A stretch of 64,000 bases of DNA from an uncultured Campylobacterota bacterium (GCA_937141405.1 CAKZQQ010000003.1:182161-246160), one strand, 5' to 3'; positions 31,534 through 41,792 are shown, counted from the first letter of the stretch. The notes: generated by a model from the sequence alone, not told the origin. A program made the numbers and translations.

Positions 31534-33000
31534 ATGGTATCAGGAACATTACAAGAAATACAAAATAAAGCTATCGAAGAGGTACTAGAAAAATACCCTG
31601 AGAAAGCTAGAAAAAATAGAGCAAAACACCTTGGCGTTGACTCTCCGGAGGGCGTAAAAGGTGCATGCGATACGACTAAGAGTAACAAACAGACAGTTCC
31701 TGGAGTAATGAGTGAACGCGGATGTGCGTACGCAGGAAGTAAAGGGGTTGTTTGGGGACCCGTTAAAGATATGATCCATATCAGCCACGGTCCTGTTGGT
31801 TGTGGTCAATATAGTAGAGCCGGAAGAAGAAACTATTATGTAGGGCATACAGGGATAGATACATTTGTAACTATGAACTTTACTACAGATTTTAGTGAAA
31901 AAGATATCGTATTCGGTGGGGATAAAAAGCTTAAAAAAGCACTTGAAGAGATTGATGTGTTGTTTCCTTTAAATAACGGTATCTCTATCCAATCAGAGTG
32001 TCCAATCGGGCTTATCGGGGACGATATTCAAGCAGTTGCCAAAGTACACAAAAAAGACAGTTCTAAACCAACTGTTGCGGTTTCATGTGAAGGTTTTAGA
32101 GGGGTTTCTCAATCACTTGGTCACCACATCGCAAATGATGTAATCCGTGATGAGATCATGCCGGACACAAGTGCTAGACAAGATTTTGTAACAACAGACT
32201 ATGATGTTGCAGTCATTGGGGATTATAACATTGGTGGTGATGCTTGGGGATCAAGACTATTGTTAGAAGAGATGGGACTTAGAGTTATCGCTCAATGGAG
32301 TGGGGATGCATCTTATAAAGAGTTAGCAATCGCTCCAAAAGCAAAGCTTAACTTGCTTCACTGCTATAGAAGTATGAACTATATCTCTAGACATATGGAG
32401 CAAGAGTTTGGTATACCTTGGATGGAGTTTAACTTCTTTGGACCAACTAAAACGACAGAGTCCATAAGAAAAATCGCTGAGTTCTTCGGACCGGAGATTC
32501 AAGAAAAAGCAGAAAAAGTTATCGCAAAATATACTGCAATGACAGACGCTGTTAAAGAAAAATATAAGCCGAAACTAGAGGGTAAAAAAGTTATGCTCTA
32601 TGTCGGGGGATTAAGACCTAGACACGTTATCGGCGCATATGAAGATCTTGGTATGGAAGTTATCGGAACCGGATATGAGTTTGCTCACGGCGATGATTAT
32701 AAAAGAACAAAAGAGGATATCTCAGGAAGTACACTTATCTATGATGATGTCAATGAGCTTGAACTAGAGACATTTGTGAAAAGACTCAAGCCGGACATAG
32801 TGGGAAGTGGTATCAAAGAGAAATATGTTTTCCAAAAAATGGGACTTCCGTTTAGACAAATGCACTCATGGGACTATAGTGGTCCTTACCATGGGTATGA
32901 TGCCTTTGCAGTATTTGCAAAAGATATGGATTTGGCATTGAATTCTCCGGTATGGAGCCATACGAAAGCTCCTTGGGAAACAGAAGAAGAAGGAGCATAA
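31534..33000 (+). CDS. nifD: NifD, MoFe protein alpha subunit
   Basis: The 488-residue alpha subunit carries the P-cluster cysteines in [18 protein letters not shown] and [12 protein letters not shown], the FeMo-co cysteine in [10 protein letters not shown] and the FeMo-co histidine in [12 protein letters not shown]. These fit Mo-nitrogenase and not the V or Fe-only forms. AAAGGAG precedes ATG 31534. It is followed immediately by nifK. The length is usual. Confidence 0.97.
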   Translation: MVSGTLQEIQNKAIEEVLEKYPEKARKNRAKHLGVDSPEGVKGACDTTKSNKQTVPGVMSERGCAYAGSKGVVWGPVKDMIHISHGPVGCGQYSRAGRRNYYVGHTGIDTFVTMNFTTDFSEKDIVFGGDKKLKKALEEIDVLFPLNNGISIQSECPIGLIGDDIQAVAKVHKKDSSKPTVAVSCEGFRGVSQSLGHHIANDVIRDEIMPDTSARQDFVTTDYDVAVIGDYNIGGDAWGSRLLLEEMGLRVIAQWSGDASYKELAIAPKAKLNLLHCYRSMNYISRHMEQEFGIPWMEFNFFGPTKTTESIRKIAEFFGPEIQEKAEKVIAKYTAMTDAVKEKYKPKLEGKKVMLYVGGLRPRHVIGAYEDLGMEVIGTGYEFAHGDDYKRTKEDISGSTLIYDDVNELELETFVKRLKPDIVGSGIKEKYVFQKMGLPFRQMHSWDYSGPYHGYDAFAVFAKDMDLALNSPVWSHTKAPWETEEEGA

Positions 33001-33001
33001 T

Positions 33002-34549
33002 ATGCAAGACATAGAAAATATAGTAAACGGACAGAAACTATTTTTAAAACCCGAATACCAAGAGGTACTCAAAAGAAAAAAAGAGTTTGAAGGCAATATG
33101 GGTTCCGTTGATTCGGAAAAACTTGAAGAGATCAGCGAGTGGACAAAATCTTGGGAGTATAGAGAGAAAAACTTCTCTCGTGAAGCGATCACGGTTAATC
33201 CTGCGAAAGCTTGTCAACCGCTCGGTGCTATCATGGCAGCACTCGGTTTTGAGAATACTATGCCGTATGTTCATGGAAGTCACGGATGTGTTGCATACTT
33301 TAGAGGATACTTTACTCGTCACTTCAAAGAGCCGACACCATGTGTATCTGACTCTATGAGTGAAAGTGCAGCGGTTTTTGGTGGACTAGCCAATATGAAA
33401 GACGGTCTTAGAAACTGTAGTGCAATGTATAAGCCGGAGCATATAGCAGTATCAACAACTTGTATGGCTGAAGTTATCGGGGATGACCTCAATGCATTCG
33501 TACAAGGTGCCGTAGAAGATGCTGAAGGTGATTTGGATAATACAACTATCACATATGCACATACACCTTCATTTGTTGGAAGCCACATCACCGGCTATGA
33601 CAATATGATGAAAGCGATGCTTGAGCAGTTGAACCCTTCAAGAGAAGAGAAAGTTGTTGATGAAGAGAGAATCAACATCATTCCCGGTTTTGAGCCATAC
33701 CTTGGAAGTGTAGCTGAGATCAAAGAGATATCTAAAATGTTCTCTGACAAGATCGTTATGATCGGGGATCACGAAGAGCAATGGAATACCGGTGCAGGCG
33801 AATATAAATTGTATGCCGGCGGTACGACTATGGAGGATGCTAAAACAGCAATCAATGCTAAAGCAACAATCTCTTTGCAAAAGTATTCGACTGTGCAAAC
33901 AGCAAAAACTATCAAAAACAAATGGAAACAAGGGTATGAGACTTGCAATCCTATAGGTCTTTCAGGGACGGATGCATTTGTTATGAAACTCTCAGAGCTT
34001 ACAGGCAAAGAAGTTCCTGCAGAGCTTGCGAAACAAAGAGCACAACTCGTTGATGCCATGCAAGATAGTTATCCATATATGCATGGTAAGAAGTTTGCGC
34101 TTTACGGTGATCCTGACTTCTTGCTTGGGCTTGTTTCATTTATCGTTGAGATGGGTGGAATTCCTTCGCATGTACTATGTCACAATGCACCTAAAAAAGG
34201 GTGGGAAGATGATATGAAAGCGGTCATTTCAAAATCTCCATGGGCTGAAGATTGCCAAATATGGGTTGGAAAAGACCTCTGGCATCTAAGAAGTTTACTC
34301 TTTACAGAGCCTGTTGATTTCTTGATAGGTAACGTTTACGGTAAAGAGCTCTATAGAGATACGGGCACTCCGCTTATCAGAATCGGTTTCCCAATCTTTG
34401 ATAGACATCACCTTCATAGATACTCAATCAGTGGCTATAAAGGCACCTTAAATCTCCTTACATGGATTACTAATGCAGTTCTTGATCAACTTGATGAGGA
34501 CACAAAAGAGATAGGAAAAACTGACTACTTCTTTGACTGCGTTAGATAA
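33002..34549 (+). CDS. nifK: NifK, MoFe protein beta subunit
   Basis: The 515-residue beta subunit has NPAKACQPLGAIMAALGFE, the P-cluster segment GSHGCVAYFRGYFTRHF, TTCMAEVIGDD and the terminal HHLHRYSISGYKG. With NifD it forms the MoFe protein holding the P-cluster and FeMo-co. It starts 1 bp after the nifD stop. A hairpin terminator follows its stop, closing the nifH operon. Confidence 0.97.
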   Translation: MQDIENIVNGQKLFLKPEYQEVLKRKKEFEGNMGSVDSEKLEEISEWTKSWEYREKNFSREAITVNPAKACQPLGAIMAALGFENTMPYVHGSHGCVAYFRGYFTRHFKEPTPCVSDSMSESAAVFGGLANMKDGLRNCSAMYKPEHIAVSTTCMAEVIGDDLNAFVQGAVEDAEGDLDNTTITYAHTPSFVGSHITGYDNMMKAMLEQLNPSREEKVVDEERINIIPGFEPYLGSVAEIKEISKMFSDKIVMIGDHEEQWNTGAGEYKLYAGGTTMEDAKTAINAKATISLQKYSTVQTAKTIKNKWKQGYETCNPIGLSGTDAFVMKLSELTGKEVPAELAKQRAQLVDAMQDSYPYMHGKKFALYGDPDFLLGLVSFIVEMGGIPSHVLCHNAPKKGWEDDMKAVISKSPWAEDCQIWVGKDLWHLRSLLFTEPVDFLIGNVYGKELYRDTGTPLIRIGFPIFDRHHLHRYSISGYKGTLNLLTWITNAVLDQLDEDTKEIGKTDYFFDCVR

Positions 34550-34555
34550 TCAACA

Positions 34556-34591
34556 CTCCAAGAGCCTCTGTGCTCTTTGAGTTCTATTTTA
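34556..34591. terminator. Terminator after nifK
   Basis: CTCCAAGAGC (34556-34565) pairs with GCTCTTTGAG (34572-34581) across a six-base loop with one bulge on each side, followed by TTCTATTTT. It ends the nif operon and lies at the tail of the convergent hemH gene. Confidence 0.7.
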
Positions 34592-35528
34592 CTTCCATTT
34601 TCTTATACAAATCAACTAAACAATCCACAAAATTATCATCGTCATTGGGTGCTTTTGCGACTCTATATTCAGTTATACCTATCTTTTTTGCAAGGGTTCT
34701 ATATTCGATATCTAGTTCATACTCAGTCTCGGAGTTATCGATAGTAAAAGCTATTGGAAAGACGATGACCTTTTTGCCTCGCATGGTTTTAAGCTTCTCA
34801 TCCATATAGGGCTCTATCCATTTCATGGGTCCAAGACGCGACTGGTAAGCAAGATGTGTTGCGGCAAAATTAAGCTCGGCTTCTATGAGTGCTTTTCTTG
34901 CCATAAAAAGAGTATTTTTGATCTCTTTTTGATAGGGATCGCCTCTATCTATCATCTTTTGAGGTAACCCGTGTGCGGAGAAGATAAGCTCAAAATCTTC
35001 CGCCTTATCTTTGCCAAGCGCTTCTTGAATGCGTTTACATATGGAGGCTATATAGAGTGGATGTGTGGGGTAGTGCTCTACGGTTTTTATCTTGTCACTT
35101 ATCCCAAGACTTTCGGCATCTCTAAAAAGATCATCAAAGCTTGAAGCTGTTGTTGTCGCAGAGTATTGGGGATAGAGGGGAATCGCATAGATAGCATCCA
35201 TATCTTGCAGGCTCTCAAGCACCTTTTTTGCAAAAGGCGGGGTGTAGCGCATGAGAGGAGATACTCTAGCATCTACTTTTGCTTCCAATTTTTTTACGAG
35301 CGCATTGGTATATTTCATGATAGGCGATTTACCGCCAAGAAGTCTATAGTTCTCTTTTGCTGCCTCTGTCCTCTTTGTAGTGATGATCTTGGCAATGAGC
35401 CAACGCAAAGGTTTTGGTGCAGCGATGATGCGTGCATCATTGAACATATTGGTTAAAAAGAGTTTTACCTCATCAAGGTTATTGGGCCCACCCATATTGA
35501 GGAGTACTATAGCTTTTTTCATCCCCAC
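34584..35528 (-). CDS. hemH: Ferrochelatase
   Basis: The 314-residue protein inserts iron into protoporphyrin IX to make haem. Family marks are KKAIVLLNMGGPNNLDEVKLFLTNMF at the start, YPQYSATT, and the FSAHGLPQKMIDRGDPY block with the catalytic histidine, then TYQSRLGP-like AYQSRLGPMKW. It is on the - strand, 2 bp after the epimerase gene, in a two-gene unit convergent with nifK. The pair is ordinary core genome. Confidence 0.94.
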   Translation of the reverse strand: MGMKKAIVLLNMGGPNNLDEVKLFLTNMFNDARIIAAPKPLRWLIAKIITTKRTEAAKENYRLLGGKSPIMKYTNALVKKLEAKVDARVSPLMRYTPPFAKKVLESLQDMDAIYAIPLYPQYSATTTASSFDDLFRDAESLGISDKIKTVEHYPTHPLYIASICKRIQEALGKDKAEDFELIFSAHGLPQKMIDRGDPYQKEIKNTLFMARKALIEAELNFAATHLAYQSRLGPMKWIEPYMDEKLKTMRGKKVIVFPIAFTIDNSETEYELDIEYRTLAKKIGITEYRVAKAPNDDDNFVDCLVDLYKKMEVK

Positions 35529-35530
35529 TA

Positions 35531-36349
35531 CTACACCGCTGCTCTTAAGGCGCTTGTTATGTCAGGATAGTCAAATTCAAATCCAAGCTCTTGTAGTTTT
35601 TTAGGTCTCACCTCTTTTGAATCAGTGATTACCTTCGCCCCTTCGCCATAGTATATCTTGAGTAAAAAAGTAGGGAGAGGCAGGAGCGTAGGTCTTTTAA
35701 GAACACTGCCTAGTGCCTTAGTGAAAACTCGATTTGTTACCGGATTTGGTGCACAGGCATTGAAGATGCCCGTTAGCCTTTTTTCAAAGAGAAATCCATA
35801 TATCTTCATGAGATCCCCAAGGGCTATCCAGCTTGTCATCATCTTTCCATTACCGATGACTCCGCCGAGACCAAATTTAAATGCAGGGAGCATCGTAGTA
35901 AGTGCGCCGCCGTTTTTACCAAAGATGACACCAAATCTCAAAATGGCTGTTGGTTTATTGCATGCCAGTGCAGCTTCTTCCCACTCTTTTGTAAGCTGCG
36001 CTAGAAAATCATCGCCGATTTGACTTGTTTCGTCGCATGGGGCATTATTTGGATAGATTCCAACAGCTGAAGTAGAGATGAGGTACGCTACATCGCTTTG
36101 ATTGATCGCTTCGATAAGTGTTTGCGTCGTATCAATGCGACTACTTCTAAGCACTTTTTTGTAGGCATCATCCCACCTATGTATGATGGGTGCGCCTGCT
36201 AGATTGATGACGGTATCTACACCTTTTAGTTTTTGGACTATCTGTGCAACATCTTCATCTCTATGGATATGAACATACTCGTTTTGTTTGAAGTATCTCT
36301 GAATCGCCGTCCCTACAAATCCGCTTGCTCCGGTAATGGCTATTTTCAT
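35531..36349 (-). CDS. TIGR01777-type SDR family epimerase
   Basis: From ATG 36349, preceded by GGAGGAA, the product has 272 residues. It has an NAD(P)-binding GASGFVG motif at the start, then NLAGAPI, and the DUF1731-like end (KELQELGFEFDYPDITSALRAAV). This is the YfcH-like group of nucleoside-diphosphate-sugar epimerase relatives, substrate unknown. An upstream ATG at 36376 is in frame but leaves the ribosome site inside the gene. It is cotranscribed with hemH. Confidence 0.82.
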   Translation of the reverse strand: MKIAITGASGFVGTAIQRYFKQNEYVHIHRDEDVAQIVQKLKGVDTVINLAGAPIIHRWDDAYKKVLRSSRIDTTQTLIEAINQSDVAYLISTSAVGIYPNNAPCDETSQIGDDFLAQLTKEWEEAALACNKPTAILRFGVIFGKNGGALTTMLPAFKFGLGGVIGNGKMMTSWIALGDLMKIYGFLFEKRLTGIFNACAPNPVTNRVFTKALGSVLKRPTLLPLPTFLLKIYYGEGAKVITDSKEVRPKKLQELGFEFDYPDITSALRAAV

Positions 36350-36524
36350 TTTTTCCTCCGCTCTCCATATTTTCATACTGTAAAGATCGAACCTATTTTC
36401 TTCATTATATACTTTTTTGACTAAGAGATTATACTTTTTATGTTACATCTTGTATCAATGTTTCTATCTTAATGCACTATTATTTTTTATTGGATATTTA
36501 TCTTTTTAAAACAATTTAAGATTG

Positions 36525-36533
36525 TGTTATAAT
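36525..36533 (+). promoter_or_regulatory. Extended -10 promoter before nfnA
   Basis: TGTTATAAT is a TGnTATAAT extended -10 element, 87 bp before the nfnA start. The -35 region is poor, as often with extended -10 promoters. The rest of 36350-36619 is very AT-rich with nothing else I can name. Confidence 0.4.
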
Positions 36534-36619
36534 TATCAAGATTTTCAATCAAGTGTATAAGTGAAACATTTTTGAACACGATTACTATCTTAAAATAATA
36601 GAATGCAATAGGAGAGTTA

Positions 36620-37450
36620 ATGTATCGGATTATTAAGCGTGAGGAGATGGCAGAAGGCACAATCGTACTCAATGAGATCGAAGCACCACAGATCGCCAAA
36701 AAAGCAAAGCCGGGTCAATTTGTGATTCTTATTGCCAATGAAAACGGCGAGAGAATTCCTCTAACAATGGCAGATGTCGATAAGGAAAAAGGGACGATTA
36801 CTATTATCTATATGATTGTAGGAAAAAGTACCGAGCTCTTTGCTTCGCTTAAAGTCGGAGAGGGATATGCGCATATCGTTGGGCCACTTGGTTCTCCAAC
36901 ACATATTGAGAATTTCGGTACAGTAGTCTGTGTCGGTGGGGGAACCGGTACGGCAGTTTTGCATCCGATCGCTCGAGGTATGAAAGAGGCGGGCAATGAA
37001 GTGATTTCAATCGTTGGTTCACGCACCAAAGATTATCTCATCTTAGAAGATAAGATGAGCAAGATTTCCAATGAGCTTCATATCTGTACAGATGATGGTA
37101 CAAAAGGGCGACACGGATTTGTTACGGATGAACTTCGAGAGATACTAGAGTCTAAAAAGGTAGATTTGGTTGTAGCGATTGGACCTGTTCCTATGATGAA
37201 ATTTGTCTCTTTGCTCACAAAAGAGTATTCGGTGCCGACAATGGTGAGTCTCAACCCTATCATGGTTGATGGCACAGGTATGTGTGGAGGATGCCGTGTA
37301 ACAGTTGGCGGTGAGATCAAATTTGCTTGTGTGGATGGACCGGAATTTGACGGGCATCAGGTCGACTTTGATAATCTTATGCAAAGACTTACTGCTTATA
37401 AGCATGAAGAAGAGCACTCCAAAGAGTGTATGTTAAATAAAAAAGTTTAA
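36620..37450 (+). CDS. nfnA: NfnA-type FAD/NAD-binding, [2Fe-2S] subunit
   Basis: The 276-residue protein is a ferredoxin-NADP reductase-like subunit. It has a beta-barrel FAD part, the NAD motif VCVGGGTGTAVLHPIARGMKEAGN, and a C-terminal [2Fe-2S] set (GMCGGCRV...FACVDGPEFD). This matches NfnA, also known as sulfide dehydrogenase or dihydroorotate dehydrogenase electron-transfer subunit. With the next gene it should form NfnAB, which couples NADH, NADPH and ferredoxin by flavin bifurcation. Reduced ferredoxin would serve nitrogenase or carbon fixation; that link is inference. Confidence 0.85.
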   Translation: MYRIIKREEMAEGTIVLNEIEAPQIAKKAKPGQFVILIANENGERIPLTMADVDKEKGTITIIYMIVGKSTELFASLKVGEGYAHIVGPLGSPTHIENFGTVVCVGGGTGTAVLHPIARGMKEAGNEVISIVGSRTKDYLILEDKMSKISNELHICTDDGTKGRHGFVTDELREILESKKVDLVVAIGPVPMMKFVSLLTKEYSVPTMVSLNPIMVDGTGMCGGCRVTVGGEIKFACVDGPEFDGHQVDFDNLMQRLTAYKHEEEHSKECMLNKKV

Positions 37451-37461
37451 GGGAGAGAGCG

Positions 37462-38898
37462 ATGAACAGTAGTGTTGCAGATATGACAAAGAAAGAGCGC
37501 AGAGCGATCCCTAGACAAGATATGAACGAAAGAGATGCCAAAGAGCGTGCTAAATGTTTTGATGAGGTGACATTAGGTTATAGCCTCCAAGAGGCGCAGT
37601 TTGAAGCAGCAAGATGTATCCAGTGTAAAGACCCTGCCTGTATAAAGGGGTGTCCGGTGGGGATAGATATTCCCGGGTTTTTAGATTGTATCGTTCAAGG
37701 AGATCTGCACGGTTCTATCAATAAGTTATGGGAGCGTACAGCACTGCCTGCCGTGTGCGGGAGAGTGTGTCCGCAAGAGATGCAGTGTGAAGCAGAGTGT
37801 GTTGTCGGACTTAAAGAGGGTAGAGAGCCTGTGGCTATCGGCAATCTTGAGATGTTTATCGCCGATTGGGCAAGAGAGAACGGCGTTAAAAACGAAGTTG
37901 TAATTCCCCCTGCGACAGGCAAAAAAGTTGCCGTAGTCGGGAGTGGACCGGCAGGCATCACAGTCGCAGGTGACTTGGCACTTAAAGGGCATGATGTGAC
38001 TGTCTTTGAAGCATTTCATAGAGCAGGTGGCGTGTTACTATATGGTATCCCCGAATTTAGACTTGCTAAAGATATCGTCGATTATGAGATCGAGGGACTT
38101 AAAGAGCTTGGTGTGAAGATTGAGTATGATTCAGTCGTAGGACGAACGGTAGATGTCGATGAGCTCCTTGAAGAGATGGGTTATGATGCTGTTTTTATAG
38201 GTGTTGGCGCAGGGTTGCCAAACTTTTTGGGCATTCCCGGAGAAGAGCTCAATGGCGTTTTTTCAGCCAATGAGTATCTCACACGCTCAAACTTGATGAA
38301 AGCTTTTGACTTTCCAAAGTTTGATACACCGATTATCCCAGGAACAAATGTAGCTATCTTGGGCGCAGGTAATGTGGCGATGGATGCAGCAAGAACAGCG
38401 TTGCGCCTAGGAGCAAAAAGCGTAAAGATCGTTTATCGTAGAACCAAAGAGGAGTCACCTTCTCGCCAGATAGAGTTGCACCATGCCGGAGAAGAGGGGG
38501 TTGAGTTTGAGTTTTTAACATCTCCACTTGAGTTTGTCGGTACAGATGGCAAACTCTCAGGTATCCGATGTGAAAGAATGGAGCTTGGCGAGCCTGACGA
38601 GAGCGGCAGACGACGCCCGATTCCGGTGAAAGATTCATCTTTTGTTTTGGACTGTGATCTTGCGATTATCGCTATCGGCACACAAGCAAATCCGTTATTG
38701 ACCAATGTTACAAAAGGGCTAGAGCTTAATCAATGGGGCAACATAAAAGCTGATGAAAAAAGCGGAAAAACAACCAAAGAGAAAGTTTGGGCAGGCGGCG
38801 ATATCACGCTTGGTCAAGCGACCGTGATATTGGCTATGGGAACAGGTAGAGATGCGGCAAACTCTATCGATGCCTATCTAAACGGTGAGTCTTGGTAA
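37462..38898 (+). CDS. nfnB: NfnB-type (glutamate synthase small subunit-like) flavoprotein
   Basis: The 478-residue protein has an N-terminal Fe-S domain with CIQCKDPACIKGCP and CGRVCPQEMQCEAEC, then two dinucleotide folds (VAVVGSGPAGITVAGDLALKGH and VAILGAGNVAMDAARTALRLGA). This is the GltD/NfnB family. Lying 11 bp after nfnA, it is most likely the bifurcating NfnB subunit and not a glutamate synthase subunit, as no large gltB-like gene is near. The stop lies within the stem of a terminator. Confidence 0.85.
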   Translation: MNSSVADMTKKERRAIPRQDMNERDAKERAKCFDEVTLGYSLQEAQFEAARCIQCKDPACIKGCPVGIDIPGFLDCIVQGDLHGSINKLWERTALPAVCGRVCPQEMQCEAECVVGLKEGREPVAIGNLEMFIADWARENGVKNEVVIPPATGKKVAVVGSGPAGITVAGDLALKGHDVTVFEAFHRAGGVLLYGIPEFRLAKDIVDYEIEGLKELGVKIEYDSVVGRTVDVDELLEEMGYDAVFIGVGAGLPNFLGIPGEELNGVFSANEYLTRSNLMKAFDFPKFDTPIIPGTNVAILGAGNVAMDAARTALRLGAKSVKIVYRRTKEESPSRQIELHHAGEEGVEFEFLTSPLEFVGTDGKLSGIRCERMELGEPDESGRRRPIPVKDSSFVLDCDLAIIAIGTQANPLLTNVTKGLELNQWGNIKADEKSGKTTKEKVWAGGDITLGQATVILAMGTGRDAANSIDAYLNGESW

Positions 38899-38920
38899 TC
38901 AACCAAGGCTCCAATTTTCT
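38887..38920 (+). terminator. Terminator of nfnAB
   Basis: GAGTCTTGGT (38887-38896) pairs with ACCAAGGCTC (38902-38911) apart from one central mismatch, with loop AATCA, then CAATTTTCTT. It overlaps the nfnB stop codon. Confidence 0.65.
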
Positions 38921-39204
38921 TAAAGATACTCACATTTTTGGATATCGAGTTTTTTGAGCAATCGCTCGATAAACTCTCCCGATGTTCGAGTGCAGATATA
39001 ATTTTCTCCACCAAATTCGACACTAAATGTACCGGCATTGTTTTCTAATCGACGGTGAATAACTTCCGGTCGCACATCAAGATCGATCTCAACCTCACCA
39101 ATCTTGTCACAAATTTCTGAACGCGATTCGGGTCTTGTATATTCTATCGAAACTCGCATATACATCTCTTCCATTAGTACCGTTGCTTGTTTGTCATGTA
39201 GCAT
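38920..39204 (-). CDS. Conserved-looking small protein of unknown function
   Basis: The 94-residue protein is soluble with mixed alpha/beta character (MRVSIEYTRPESRSEI, then VEIDLDVRPEVIHRRLENNAGTF, FVEFGGENYICTRTS, and an amphipathic C-terminal helix). No family is recognised. It stands alone on the - strand between nfnB and the histidine kinase, and convergent with nfnB. An internal ATG would drop about ten residues; the ribosome site (AAGGAAG) favours the full length. Confidence 0.55.
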   Translation of the reverse strand: MLHDKQATVLMEEMYMRVSIEYTRPESRSEICDKIGEVEIDLDVRPEVIHRRLENNAGTFSVEFGGENYICTRTSGEFIERLLKKLDIQKCEYL

Positions 39205-39325
39205 AAATCTTCCTTGAACAACAGATAATATTTACTATTCTATCATAGATATTATTATAATATTATAGTATCTTGAAATTTTACATCTAAATTAAAAATG
39301 TAATTTTTTCTATAAAATAGTAGAT

Positions 39326-41077
39326 TTATATATTCCATTTTAATGTAAAGCAACTACCGTCGAGTGTAGGGGTAAACTCCAGCGAAGCACCGAGTTGTTC
39401 TTCCGCCATTTGACGACTCATTGCCAAGCCAATACCGCTTCCTTTTTGTTTATCTGTCACGTAAGATTCAAACAATCTTCCTCTCATATCCAAAGAGACT
39501 CCACCCGCATTATCTATGATAGAGATGGATGTTTCATCAATTTGTATAATGATTGATTTTTTACTCTTTGCCGGGTGTTTTAGATGCGCTTCAATAGCAT
39601 TTTGCAAGAGGTTGATTATGATGTGTCGTAGAGCGTTTTTGTAGAGTTTTTTTTGCAACTTGGATTTTTCTTCTATTTGAATGTAGATCTCATATTTTTC
39701 TGTTTCGTGAGATAAAAAATCAATTATATATTCCACTTCTTGTCTTATATTCAAGTTTTCTTGTGTGTTGTTAACTCGGTAAAAATCTAAAAAAGAATCT
39801 ATGGTTTGCGACAGATGCTGTATATACTCTGCTCCCTTTAATGATTTTTCTTTAATTTTGTGATCATCCGATTTCTTTTCTATATAGAGAAAAAGATAAG
39901 ACATCGTATTTAAAGGGGTTCTCCATTGATGGGCTATTTGACCCATAGCTTCACCTATGACGGCAAATTTACTTTGGTAGGAGAGTGATTTTTTTGCACT
40001 CTCCTCAGCTTCTTTGAGCTCCTTAAGTAGATAACTTATCGCCATAAGCATCATAATCGCCTCAAAAGGGATAGAGATAAAACCTAAAGGTATGAACCAT
40101 ATATGATAAACATTAAAAAACTCTGCTGCTATAATGGTAATGGTGATGACGCCCCATCCCAAAATAAAAAACTTTGCGGGCATAAAACCTTGTTTAAACC
40201 TTATTACTGCAACGATAAGATAGACAACAACATAATGGCTTATATAATGAAGGCCTTCGGGATATCCAAAGAGCGAAAAGATAATCGTACCAATATTGAA
40301 ATAGAGAAAAAAGAGTAGAAGTTTATCTATTTTTGGCGTATAGGTTTTTGTTTGAAGAAAAATTCTAACAAAAATTGTACTTACCAATGTGGTAATGCCG
40401 CCTGAGACTAAAAATAGTTGAGGATCTACCCGTTGATCAAAGAGAGCAAGAGCTATTGTGGGTGAAAAAACCAGATAAGATACAAAACCAAACTGCATGA
40501 GCGCATACACCCCATAGAGCGATTGACGCAAGGAAGCCCAAAGAGTTAAGCTATAAATTATCGCCATAGAGAGAAAACCTACAATAAAAATAGCAAAAAC
40601 AAACCGGAATTTCTCTCTTTGCATTATCTCTTGATAATTTTGTGCCTCTATCACACCCATGCCGTAAAGGTATTGAGTGTAGGGTTTTTGTTTTATATGC
40701 ATAGTGTGAATAAGCGGATCACCTTTTTTATACATAAAGGAGATATATTGTATGCCGTTATTTCTAAATTGTGTATACTTTAATTTAGGCGAGAGCGGAT
40801 GATGGTCAACCTCTAGATCATCGATCGCAATATAGAGCATACCTTCTGAGGAGGGCTCTAAAAAACTATAACCTATCCAGTAGCTTTCATTTGGCGGTAT
40901 TTCAAGATAAGCACCCGTTTTTTTATCTCTATTGAGATCGATAGGTTTAAAAGAGAGTGAAGCATTAGCATCAAAGAGCTGCCCGTTTTTTACATGTTTA
41001 TAGCCAATGTGCGTGATAAGATTGTTTCCCCAAAGGGAGCTTACAAGTAAAAAGATGATCCATATGATATTTTTCAT
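39326..41077 (-). CDS. Sensor histidine kinase with 7TMR-DISM input
   Basis: The 583-residue kinase has a signal peptide and an extracytoplasmic sensory domain (7TMR-DISMED2-like, about 20-155). Seven hydrophobic segments of the 7TMR-DISM kind follow (about 160-350), then a short coil and a HisKA domain with phospho-acceptor in GQIAHQWRTPLN. The ATPase domain has NAIEAH, DNAGGVS and GSGIGLAMSR. It would sense a carbohydrate-like or small external ligand and phosphorylate the response regulator whose gene lies 43 bp upstream on the same strand. Confidence 0.9.
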   Translation of the reverse strand: MKNIIWIIFLLVSSLWGNNLITHIGYKHVKNGQLFDANASLSFKPIDLNRDKKTGAYLEIPPNESYWIGYSFLEPSSEGMLYIAIDDLEVDHHPLSPKLKYTQFRNNGIQYISFMYKKGDPLIHTMHIKQKPYTQYLYGMGVIEAQNYQEIMQREKFRFVFAIFIVGFLSMAIIYSLTLWASLRQSLYGVYALMQFGFVSYLVFSPTIALALFDQRVDPQLFLVSGGITTLVSTIFVRIFLQTKTYTPKIDKLLLFFLYFNIGTIIFSLFGYPEGLHYISHYVVVYLIVAVIRFKQGFMPAKFFILGWGVITITIIAAEFFNVYHIWFIPLGFISIPFEAIMMLMAISYLLKELKEAEESAKKSLSYQSKFAVIGEAMGQIAHQWRTPLNTMSYLFLYIEKKSDDHKIKEKSLKGAEYIQHLSQTIDSFLDFYRVNNTQENLNIRQEVEYIIDFLSHETEKYEIYIQIEEKSKLQKKLYKNALRHIIINLLQNAIEAHLKHPAKSKKSIIIQIDETSISIIDNAGGVSLDMRGRLFESYVTDKQKGSGIGLAMSRQMAEEQLGASLEFTPTLDGSCFTLKWNI

Positions 41078-41120
41078 AATACTATATTAAGATACCAAAA
41101 TGGCAATAAGATGGGATAAT

Positions 41121-41792
41121 TTATAAAATTTCAATTTTATATCCATTATGCCGCTCATTTTTGATGTTGATGCCGGGAATTTTTTTACGCAAAATTTTTA
41201 TCACCGTACGCAGTGCTTCATCGCTCATAAAAGAATCATGCCAAACACTATATTCTATCTGCTCATAAGGAACTATATTGCCAGCATTACGTAGCAAAGT
41301 ATTCAAAAGTAATTTCTCTTTTCTTGTGAGGCTTATATCTTCATTTTGTACTCGTAAAATTTGATTGTGTATGTGATAAGTGCTTTCTGGCGCAATAGTA
41401 ATTGTCTCATTAGTAAAAAAACTTTCATAGACTGTTTTTATTTTTGTCTCGAGCTCATTTGGTTCTACCGGTTTTTTTAACCATCCTGTGATACCGATAT
41501 CTATACCCTCTATAAGCGTATCCTCTGTCGTGTATGCCGTAGTGATAAAGATTGCCGTATTTTCATTTTTTTCGCGTATTTTTCTTGCAATGTCCAATCC
41601 GCTTAAGGCAGGCATTTTCAGATCGGTTATGACAATACTTGGACCATAGTCTTCATACAATTCAAGTCCTATTTTCGGCTCTGTAGCACTATATACTTTC
41701 CCACAAATTAACTCTAAAAAATCTACCGCTTCAATTACTTGATCGCAATCATCGTCTATGTAGAGTACGGATATTGCTTCAAATTTCTGCAT
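41121..41792 (-). CDS. OmpR-type response regulator
   Basis: The 223-residue protein has an N-terminal receiver (IDDDCDQ, phospho-acceptor in VITDLKMPALSG, TTAYT, GWLKKP) and a C-terminal winged-helix DNA-binding domain (LTRKEKLLLNTLLRNAG...EALRTVIKILRKKI). It is a transcription regulator paired with the downstream 7TMR-DISM kinase. Its targets are unknown; it is divergent from the small membrane protein gene at 41890. Confidence 0.9.
   Translation of the reverse strand: MQKFEAISVLYIDDDCDQVIEAVDFLELICGKVYSATEPKIGLELYEDYGPSIVITDLKMPALSGLDIARKIREKNENTAIFITTAYTTEDTLIEGIDIGITGWLKKPVEPNELETKIKTVYESFFTNETITIAPESTYHIHNQILRVQNEDISLTRKEKLLLNTLLRNAGNIVPYEQIEYSVWHDSFMSDEALRTVIKILRKKIPGINIKNERHNGYKIEIL

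Noticed and set aside
37462..38898. Glutamate synthase small subunit (GltD)
   Set aside because: No large subunit gene is nearby and an NfnA-type gene is directly upstream, so NfnB is the better call, though the folds are alike.
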